Below, one piece after another: positions 58,217-64,000 of a DNA stretch of 64,000 bases (positions are counted from its first letter, which is position 1; each line of letters starts with the position of its first letter). The position numbers and the translations under genes were made by a program. Under the pieces are notes generated by a model, which ran no database searches, was not told the DNA's origin, and worked only from the letters and a program-made list of their open reading frames with translations. The stretch is taken from contig JACPVJ010000184.1 in the NCBI GenBank assembly GCA_016191785.1, forward strand, positions 186,001 through 250,000. Direction: 5' to 3'. Source of the DNA: Myxococcales bacterium (GTDB lineage: Bacteria; Myxococcota_A; Polyangia; Polyangiales; Polyangiaceae).

Positions 58217-58286
58217 CGCGGGGGGCGTCGTTGCCCGTTCACCGCGACTGAACGGCCCCCCCGGGGAGGGCTTGAGGGGCTTTCCG

Positions 58287-59120
58287 TCAGCCGCCACCGA
58301 CCAGGCTCAGGGCCAGCTGCGGGAGCTGATTGGCCTGGGCCAGGACTGCCACGCCCGCCTGCGAGAGGACCTGATTTCGGGCCAAGATGGAGGTCTCTTC
58401 GGCCACGTCGACGTCCCGGATGCGCGAATTCGCGGCCGACAAGTTCAGGCGCATGGTCTGGATCGAAGAGGTCACCACCTCGAAGCGATTCATCGCGGCG
58501 CCGAAGCGCGCGCGGCTCGTGGAAATGGTCGCGAGCGCGGAGTCGATCCGGCCCAGGGCCGTGAGGCAGGTGGTCGCCCCGGGGCTCAGCGTGGTGCTGG
58601 CCGAGAGCAGGGTGGTGAGCCCCAAGCCGCCAAAGGTGAGCGAGACCTGGTCGCTGGCGGTGTTGTTCAGGCCAACCTGGAACTTGACCGTGCTGGCCGT
58701 CTGCGAGAGCAATGCCCTGCCGTTGAACTTGCTGGAGCTCTGGATCCGCGTCATCTCCGCTTGCAGGGCTTGAAACTCGGTGTTCAGGTAGCCGCGGTCG
58801 GTCGCGGTCATCGAGCCGTTCGCGCCCTGCATCGCCAGCTCGCGCAGGCGTCCCAGAATGGAGTGCATCTCGCCCAGGGCAGCCTCTGCGGTCTGCGTCA
58901 TGCTGATGGCATCGTTGGCGTTCCGTTCGGCGACCGTGTACGAGCGAATCTGGCTGCGCATGCTCTCGCTGATGGCGAGCCCTGCGGCGTCGTCGGCGGC
59001 GCTGTTGATCCGATGACCGCTCGAGAGCCGATTGAAGCTCTTCTGCAGGGCAGACTGCGAGCGATAGAGGTTCTTCTGCGTCTCGAGGGACGAGACGTTG
59101 GTTTGGGTCACAATCGGCAT
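58287..59120 (-). CDS. fliC: Flagellin (second copy)
   Basis: 277 residues, closely related to the copy at 57348 over the whole length: TNVSSLETQKNLYRSQ, LSSGHRINSAADDAAGLAIS, RELAMQGANGSM, ANSRIRDVDVAEETSILAR, ANQLPQLALSLVGGG. The middle region differs in Ser/Thr content. AAGGAG is located 11 nt before the ATG; the start lies 13 nt inside the end of the Maf gene. A weak sigma-54-like element lies 40 nt upstream. Confidence 0.97.
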   Translation of the reverse strand: MPIVTQTNVSSLETQKNLYRSQSALQKSFNRLSSGHRINSAADDAAGLAISESMRSQIRSYTVAERNANDAISMTQTAEAALGEMHSILGRLRELAMQGANGSMTATDRGYLNTEFQALQAEMTRIQSSSKFNGRALLSQTASTVKFQVGLNNTASDQVSLTFGGLGLTTLLSASTTLSPGATTCLTALGRIDSALATISTSRARFGAAMNRFEVVTSSIQTMRLNLSAANSRIRDVDVAEETSILARNQVLSQAGVAVLAQANQLPQLALSLVGGG

Positions 59121-61048
59121 GGGTCGGTTTCTCCTTGGGTCGTTGTGGGCTCGGGGTGCGCAGGGTCGGGGCCCCGAGCCAGCTCGGTCAGTCGGTCGGC
59201 GATCTGTCGGGCAGCGCCTTCGATGGCACGTGTGAGGGCGACTTCGCGACGCACGGCCGAGAGCGCGCTGGCGTGGGCGTCTTCCCCCGGGATCCCGCCG
59301 CTCTCTTGGCTCATTGCCGCTTCGATTTCAGCGAAGGCCCAGGCGTTGACCATGGGCGCGGCGCTTGCGGCCGCCTTCAGCTCCATTTCGTCGGCGGACA
59401 GCCGCTCGAACGCGCGGGTGACGTTGTCGGGGGTGCCGCTCTCGATGGCTCGAAGCGCACGCTTCGCCGTGCCGCGGGTGCGCCGGGCGCGATCCCGCAC
59501 GCGGCGCGCGCGATCCCGCTCGTCGCTTGCCCACGCGCGTAGCGCCTCGGCGGAGACACGTCGGCCGGTCGCGCGCACCTTGCGGCAGAGCTCGTCCACG
59601 GTCGGGCCGCTCTCGTCGAGTTTGGCCAGTACGTCGGCCAAGGTCCGCTCGTCGAAGCCGTCGATCCGCGACCCGCCCTGGGTGGCGTTCACCAGGGCCA
59701 CGTGGGGCGCGAGCTGACGCAAACTGTGGGCCGCGCCCGAGAGCCACGCGCGCGGGCCGGCGAAGCTCTGTCCCGAGGGCACCGTTCCGCGGCCACCCCA
59801 GGCCGGAACCTCTTCCAGTCGCTCTTCGGCGTGCAGCGGCGGATCGCCCGGCGAGCGCGTGCCTCTCGAGGTGGCGCACCAGGCGATGCGGATCTGGCCA
59901 TCGGCTCCGACCTCGACCCGCGAGGCGTCGAACGGGGTGCCTTCGGCGTGGGTGCGATTCCCGGTGTACGCCAGGTCTTGTCCCACGAGCACAATCGGTG
60001 AGCACCCGAACGCGTAGGCCAGCGAGAAGGCCAACGTGGACACGCTGCCCGAGACCGCCAGCCCCGGCAGCCCGGTGAGCCGCTCGAGCGGCTCGCAGAG
60101 CTCCGGGATCCCTTCCCACACGGGAAAGAGCGGCCCCTTGCCGGTACGAAAGGTCTTGGGATGTGCCGAGAGGCTGAAGGCGCGGATGCAGCGATCGACG
60201 AAGGGCACCGACGCGACCAGCTGTGAGACGTCCACCGACTCGATGCAGCAGAAGATCTGCGGTTCGATGCCGTGCTTGGCCAGCACGCGTCCGCTCGAGT
60301 TGGTCGCGAACACCACGCCTTTTCGGGTGGCCTCGCGGATCAGCTCGGCGTTCTTGGCGAGCGACGGCCCCGCTCCGACGATGAACGCCGGCACGCCCGC
60401 CAGCTGGTTCCGGAGGGCGATCAGGGGCACCTCGTCGCGCAGGCTGCCGATGTTGGCGAACAGGTCTTCGATCCAGGTGCGGGCGCGTTGTTGGTGCGTG
60501 TTGCGGTTGATCCCGGTGCGATGCACCAGCTCCGAGACCAACCGTTCGAGCTCAGCGTGCTCTTCGGGGAAGCGCTCGCGGTAGCCTGGAGTGCGAATCA
60601 GGGTTGCTCCGACTTCGTCGCGGGCCAGCGCCGACCAGATCTGGGAGAGGTCCCGGAGCGAGCAGACGAGCTCGCTGTCGCCCAGATCCGTGGGGCCGCG
60701 CTCGAGCACCGCGCGGGCGACGCGCGCGTCGGGCTCGTAGACCACCACCGGGCCGTCGAACGCGCTCTGCACCGAGCGCACGGTGTCCCCGGTGCCCAAG
60801 CCGAAGATCACCACCGGCGCGCGGCCAGCGTCGCGGCAGGTCCGCATCAGGCCCCAGTCGTCCGCGGGCGCGCCGAGGAGGGCCCCGTCGATCGAGACCA
60901 CGTCGACGCCGGGCTCGGATTCGCACAACTCCGCGGACTGCGCCTCCTGGATCAAGTCCGAAGTGATCGCCGAGGCGCCGAGCGCGCGCAGGTTCTCGGT
61001 CAAGAAAGCGTCGCGAAGGTCCGCGTCGGGCCAGTCCAGGTTGCCCAT
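59108..61048 (-). CDS. Maf-type motility accessory factor (flagellin glycosyltransferase, DUF115)
   Basis: 646 residues. A variable N-terminal domain (1-200, with PVVIFGLGTGDTVRSV and VVYEPDARV) and the MAF_flag10/DUF115 core (about 210-430): PAFIVGAGPSLAKNAELI, VVFATNSSGRVLAKHGI, CIESVD, FPVWEGIPE, PIVLVGQDLAYTGNRTHAEG. The C-terminal part is helical and Arg-rich. Maf proteins transfer CMP-activated nonulosonic acids onto flagellin Ser/Thr. The overlap with the second flagellin gene and the NeuB/NeuA-type enzymes 10 kb away support that role here. Confidence 0.88.
   Translation of the reverse strand: MGNLDWPDADLRDAFLTENLRALGASAITSDLIQEAQSAELCESEPGVDVVSIDGALLGAPADDWGLMRTCRDAGRAPVVIFGLGTGDTVRSVQSAFDGPVVVYEPDARVARAVLERGPTDLGDSELVCSLRDLSQIWSALARDEVGATLIRTPGYRERFPEEHAELERLVSELVHRTGINRNTHQQRARTWIEDLFANIGSLRDEVPLIALRNQLAGVPAFIVGAGPSLAKNAELIREATRKGVVFATNSSGRVLAKHGIEPQIFCCIESVDVSQLVASVPFVDRCIRAFSLSAHPKTFRTGKGPLFPVWEGIPELCEPLERLTGLPGLAVSGSVSTLAFSLAYAFGCSPIVLVGQDLAYTGNRTHAEGTPFDASRVEVGADGQIRIAWCATSRGTRSPGDPPLHAEERLEEVPAWGGRGTVPSGQSFAGPRAWLSGAAHSLRQLAPHVALVNATQGGSRIDGFDERTLADVLAKLDESGPTVDELCRKVRATGRRVSAEALRAWASDERDRARRVRDRARRTRGTAKRALRAIESGTPDNVTRAFERLSADEMELKAAASAAPMVNAWAFAEIEAAMSQESGGIPGEDAHASALSAVRREVALTRAIEGAARQIADRLTELARGPDPAHPEPTTTQGETDPCRL
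59160..59174 (-). promoter_or_regulatory. Weak sigma-54-like element before second flagellin
   Basis: GGGCCC-N5-CTGC on the minus strand, correct spacing, three mismatches to TGGCAC-N5-TTGC. It lies inside the Maf gene, 40 nt before the flagellin ATG. Plausible only because of the context. Confidence 0.25.
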
Positions 61049-61162
61049 GGCTGAGGGGCACCATTCACGCCGCGTGCCAGCGGTTTTCGGCCGGGTTCGC
61101 CCAGGTGCGCGTTTGCGCGGCGCCGGAGCGCTGACGCAGACACTGCCACCTCGGTGACGAGG

Positions 61163-61387
61163 TCAGCGGGTTGGCTTGGTCGCCAGCGCCAGAGCTTCGA
61201 CCGTGCTCGACAGCGCCTCGCGGTTGGCCTGCTCGATGGCGTCGTGGACCTCGCCCCGCAGGATCGTGCAACGTGCCGGTGCGGTGATGCCCAGCTTGAC
61301 GGTCCCGCGACCGACCTCGCTGACCACGATCACGATGTCTCCACCGAGGACGATGCGCTGTCCCTTGCGGCGCGCCACGACGAGCAT
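61163..61387 (-). CDS. csrA: Carbon storage/flagellin translation regulator CsrA
   Basis: 74 residues. MLVVARRKGQRIVLGGDIVIVV and VKLGITAPARCTILRGEV contain the CsrA beta-strands; the RNA-contact Arg in ApaRcTIlR is present (Val/Arg positions slightly changed from APxxVxVxR). The C-terminal helix is longer than usual. It binds GGA motifs at ribosome-binding sites; in flagellated Firmicutes CsrA represses flagellin translation and is antagonised by FliW. No fliW gene is in the window. It has its own sigma-54 promoter 14 nt upstream. Confidence 0.92.
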   Translation of the reverse strand: MLVVARRKGQRIVLGGDIVIVVSEVGRGTVKLGITAPARCTILRGEVHDAIEQANREALSSTVEALALATKPTR

Positions 61388-61400
61388 GGCCTCTGGAAGT

Positions 61401-61415
61401 GCAGGCCGCGTGCCA
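61401..61415 (-). promoter_or_regulatory. Sigma-54 promoter of csrA
   Basis: TGGCACGCGGCCTGC on the minus strand: perfect TGGCAC, correct spacing, CTGC in place of TTGC. The -12 C is 14 nt from the csrA ATG, the same geometry as at 47019-47033 and 47189-47203. Located between flgL and csrA. Confidence 0.75.
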
Positions 61416-61432
61416 CTGAATGTCGGGGCAGG

Positions 61433-62311
61433 TCAGTACCCGCGCCAGCGCGCGCCGAGGTCGAGCACCTGCTTCGAAATCGCGATGGCGCGTTCCATCG
61501 CGCCAGACAGGGAGTTCATCCGCGAGAAGGCCTCGAAGGCGTCGGCGCCCCCCACGCGCTCGGTGGCGCGGGCGAGGTCGACGCTGCCCTGGGCCAGCAC
61601 TCCGTCGGCCGCGGTCAGCTTTTCGAGCGAGAGGCCGGTCTTGCCGCGCTCCAGCTCGACCTGCTTGCGGGCCGACTCGAGCCCGTCGAGCGCGGCCCGG
61701 ACGCCGGCGGCGTCGTCTGCGCCGAGCGCAGTCCGAAGCTGCGCAAGGTCGGCGAAGACGTCGCGGCCGCCGGCGACCGTGAAGGCCAGCGCGCCACTCG
61801 CGCTGGCGCTGGTGGCCCCCGACCCGACGTCGACCGCGTGGTCCGTGTCGTCGCCGCTGAACGCCCCATTCGCGGCGAAAGGCGGCGCGTCGGTCTTGCT
61901 GCCGCCGAACAAGTAGCCTCGGGCGCCTTGCTGGTTGGCGATGCCGACGAGCTCTTGCTCCAGGGCTTTCACTTGCTCGGCCAGCATGGTCCGCTCGCTC
62001 GCGCCCAGCGCTCCGTTGCCCCCTTGCATGGCAAGCTCCTTGGCGCGCACGAACACGTCGCTGGCGGCCGCGAGGGACGACTCCGAGAGCTCGAGATCGT
62101 TCACGGAAGACCGCAGTGTCGCGCGATGGGCGTCGACCTTGCTGGCGGCGTGCCGCAGTCGCACCAGCTCGGCGGCCGCGAGCGGGTCGTCCGACGGACG
62201 CGTGACCCGCTCGCCGGTGGCGGCTTCGCGCGAAGCCTTGGCGTGCTCCGACGCGAGGCGCCCGAGCACGGCGTTCACGTTCTTGTAGCGATCCGCGTCG
62301 CTGACCCTCAT
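61433..62311 (-). CDS. flgL: Flagellar hook-filament junction protein FlgL
   Basis: 292 residues. MRVSDADRYKNVNAVLGRLASE, TGERVTRPSDDPLAAAELVRLR and RAKELAMQGGNGALGASERTML give the flagellin-like N-terminal helix; ANQQGARGYLFGGSKTDAPPF is the FlgL signature. C-terminal helix ends with LSGAMERAIAISKQVL. It joins hook to filament together with FlgK, whose stop it overlaps by 4 nt (ATGA). Confidence 0.92.
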   Translation of the reverse strand: MRVSDADRYKNVNAVLGRLASEHAKASREAATGERVTRPSDDPLAAAELVRLRHAASKVDAHRATLRSSVNDLELSESSLAAASDVFVRAKELAMQGGNGALGASERTMLAEQVKALEQELVGIANQQGARGYLFGGSKTDAPPFAANGAFSGDDTDHAVDVGSGATSASASGALAFTVAGGRDVFADLAQLRTALGADDAAGVRAALDGLESARKQVELERGKTGLSLEKLTAADGVLAQGSVDLARATERVGGADAFEAFSRMNSLSGAMERAIAISKQVLDLGARWRGY

Positions 62312-63687
62312 CGGCCGACCTTGTCCAGGAGCTCACGCAACAGCTCGTCCACGGTGGCCAGCACCTTGGCGGCCGCGTCGTAGGCGTGTTGGTACTTGGT
62401 GAGCGAGACCATCTCTTCGTCCAGCGACACGCCGCTCAGGCTCTCGCGCAGCGAGTCGACCTGCGCCTGCACGCTCTGACGCAGCTCGGTCTCTTCGCGG
62501 GCGCGCGCCACGCGGCTGCCGACGTCGCCCACCAGGTCGCTCCACGCGCCGCTGGCAGTGCGGGCGTTTCCCGTGAAGAGCTTCTGCGCCGAGAGGCCGG
62601 CGAGGGCCACCGCGTTGTCCGAGCCCCCCGGCAGCGTGGTCGCGAGGCTCGAGGCGGCGAGCCGCTCGGGGTGACCGATCATCAGGCTATCGAGCGCGAT
62701 GGAGCGCGCGGCGCCGGCGGGTGTGGCAGAGATCGAGAAGAGTACCCGCCCACCCACGCCGTCGAGGCCGAAGCCAGCGGAGTGCTGCGCGTTGACCGCC
62801 GCGGCCAGGTCCCACGCGAACTGGTCCAGCTGGCTCGCCACGCTGCCCAGATCGGAGTCTCGAACTTCCTTGATCGCGGCCAGGCTGCCGCCCGACAGCG
62901 ACGCCGTCACGTCCATCGCCGGCGGTCCCGGCTGCGCCACCGAGAGCCGCAGGCTTCCGTCACCGGCGAGGTCGACCTCGAAGGCCTGGGCGACGTCACC
63001 TTCGATCAAGGTCGTTCCCGCCGCCCGCACCACCAACCCGCCCTGACCGTCGACGAAGGTGGTGATGTCGACCTCCGACGCGAGGCCCAACAGGAGCTTG
63101 TCACGCTGGTCGCGCAGGCTGCTGGCGTCGTCGCCCTGGGCCTCGGCCAGCGCGATCTTACGGTTCAGGTCCGCGACCTGCGCGGCCTTTCCGTTGATCT
63201 CGGTGACGACGCTCTGGGCGCGCGAGAGCAGCTCTTCGCGCTGCGAAGCGATGCTGTCGGCGTTCTCGCGCAGGCGGGCGGCGAGGGCGTCGGCCCGTTC
63301 GAGCAAGGCTTGCCGAGTCGTCGTGTCCGACGGGCTCGCCCCGAGCGCCGAGAACCCCGAGAAGAGCTGGTCGAGCGCGGTGCCCACGCCGCTGCCCCCG
63401 ACGTCGTCGAACAGCGGCTCGACGCGGCTGAGCAAGGCCTCGCGCTCCGACGCGCTGGCGCCGAGGCTCGAGGCGGCGAGCCAGCGCCGGTCGACGAACT
63501 GATCGGCGACGCGGCGCACGCCCACGGCGACCACCCCGCCGGTGGCGCGGTTCTCGAGCAGAGCCTCGCGCCTCACGTAGGCCGGCGTGGTCGAGCTGGT
63601 GATGTTCTGCCCCGTGACGCCCAGCGCGTACGACTGCGCGCTGAGCGCGTCGCGAGCCGTCAAGAGCATCTGGGTCAGGGACGCCAT
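62308..63687 (-). CDS. flgK: Flagellar hook-associated protein FlgK
   Basis: 459 residues. LLTARDALSAQSYALGVTGQNITSSTTPAYVRRE (rod/hook/HAP N-terminus, described by its GQNI and TTPAYVR landmarks), then FDDVGGSGVGTALDQLFSGFSAL and NGKAAQVADLNRKIALAEAQGDDASSLRDQRD-type coiled region. C-terminal VSLDEEMVSLTKYQHAYDAAAKVLATVDEL is the hook-filament HAP close. ATG 2 bp after the flgN stop. Confidence 0.94.
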   Translation of the reverse strand: MASLTQMLLTARDALSAQSYALGVTGQNITSSTTPAYVRREALLENRATGGVVAVGVRRVADQFVDRRWLAASSLGASASEREALLSRVEPLFDDVGGSGVGTALDQLFSGFSALGASPSDTTTRQALLERADALAARLRENADSIASQREELLSRAQSVVTEINGKAAQVADLNRKIALAEAQGDDASSLRDQRDKLLLGLASEVDITTFVDGQGGLVVRAAGTTLIEGDVAQAFEVDLAGDGSLRLSVAQPGPPAMDVTASLSGGSLAAIKEVRDSDLGSVASQLDQFAWDLAAAVNAQHSAGFGLDGVGGRVLFSISATPAGAARSIALDSLMIGHPERLAASSLATTLPGGSDNAVALAGLSAQKLFTGNARTASGAWSDLVGDVGSRVARAREETELRQSVQAQVDSLRESLSGVSLDEEMVSLTKYQHAYDAAAKVLATVDELLRELLDKVGR

Positions 63688-63689
63688 CG

Positions 63690-64000
63690 TCAACCCGTGG
63701 TGTCGAGGCCGCCGCTCGCGCCGAGGTGGCGCGCGCCGTGGGGGCCGTAGGTGGCCCCCGCGGCCCCGGTGAGGATGCCCAGCACGCCACGCACCGCGTC
63801 CCTGGCGTGAACCAGGAGGAGCTGGTTGTGGACGAGCGCAGAGCGCACGCGCTGGAGTCGAGCCGGGTCCGGGGCGCTCTCGCTCTCGCATATCGCCTGG
63901 GTGAGCTGCTCCGCCAGGTCGAGCTTCTGGCGCGCCGCGTCCTCGACCGCGTCGTGGTCCAGCGTTCTGAGCGCGCGCCGCTCATCGCACAGCGCGAGCT
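63690..64000 (-). CDS. flgN: FlgN-like flagellar export chaperone (5' end outside window)
   Basis: Open at the right edge; the last 102 or so codons are visible. Read from the minus strand it has the helical E/K/L pattern LCDERRALRTLDHDAV, AARQKLDLAEQLTQAI and LLLVHARDAVRGVLGIL, ending in a Gly-rich tail TYGPHGARHLG. This and its position directly upstream of flgK match FlgN, the chaperone for FlgK and FlgL. Confidence 0.75.
   Translation of the reverse strand, partial: LALCDERRALRTLDHDAVEDAARQKLDLAEQLTQAICESESAPDPARLQRVRSALVHNQLLLVHARDAVRGVLGILTGAAGATYGPHGARHLGASGGLDTTG

Noticed and set aside
58235-58255. Hairpin CCGTTCA-N7-TGAACGG between the flagellin genes as a terminator
   Set aside because: The stem is real, but no T-run follows on the minus strand, and the downstream flagellin leader structures are a better explanation for control; left unassigned.
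61065-61079. TGGCACGCGGCGTGA upstream of the Maf gene as a sigma-54 promoter
   Set aside because: The -24 half is perfect, but the -12 half reads GTGA instead of TTGC, so the essential GC is missing.

Overview
The window is very GC-rich and almost entirely coding, with 57 protein genes that I accept and no gene-free stretch longer than about 230 bp. Several traits point to a myxobacterium-like member of Myxococcota, probably of the Polyangia type: three Ser/Thr protein kinases in 29 kb, a sigma-54 enhancer-binding regulator, glycine-rich and cysteine-rich lipoproteins, sulfatase-modifying-factor lipoproteins, and many leaderless-looking genes. This placement is inference. No rRNA, tRNA, CRISPR array, insertion sequence or phage gene was seen.

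Layout. 1-2.7 kb: a kinase cut by the window edge, an SH3 protein and a small unknown. 2.8-8.5 kb: an ABC operon (ATPase, permease, GldG-like, DUF4340), then a small membrane protein. 8.6-16.4 kb: MFS transporter, crotonase, a Ser/Thr kinase fused to a macro domain, a large membrane protein, a sugar-nucleotide epimerase, and an ionotropic-glutamate-receptor-like channel. 16.5-23.5 kb: two surface lipoproteins, a V4R / small protein / histidine kinase operon, and a methyltransferase pair. 23.6-34.3 kb: secA, a kinase with a helical-repeat tail, a coupled membrane-protein/lipoprotein pair, a sigma-54 activator, and a divergent amidohydrolase lipoprotein with its own sigma-54 promoter. 34.3-44.9 kb: housekeeping and envelope genes (thioesterase, rseP, rsmB, Kazal lipoprotein, dapA, dapB, lipoprotein, lgt) and a hybrid histidine kinase.

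45-64 kb is a flagellar island. It carries flgF coupled to a REC-HDOD regulator and a divergent glucosaminidase. A seven-gene operon follows: neuB-like, neuA-like, HAD-SIS fusion, flbD, motA, motB, HDOD-GGDEF. An opposed filament cluster holds flgN, flgK, flgL, csrA, a Maf-type glycosyltransferase, two flagellins, fliD, fliS and a TPR methyltransferase. Five good sigma-54 (-24/-12) promoter matches are visible, four of them in this island. NeuB/NeuA-type enzymes beside Maf and the flagellins suggest that the filament is glycosylated with a nonulosonic acid. CsrA inside the cluster and a structured flagellin leader suggest translational control.

Two genome-wide habits stand out. Many genes start 7-15 nt after a TAnnnT-type -10 box with no Shine-Dalgarno sequence. 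Most convergent gene pairs end with their stop codons facing each other inside short palindromes.
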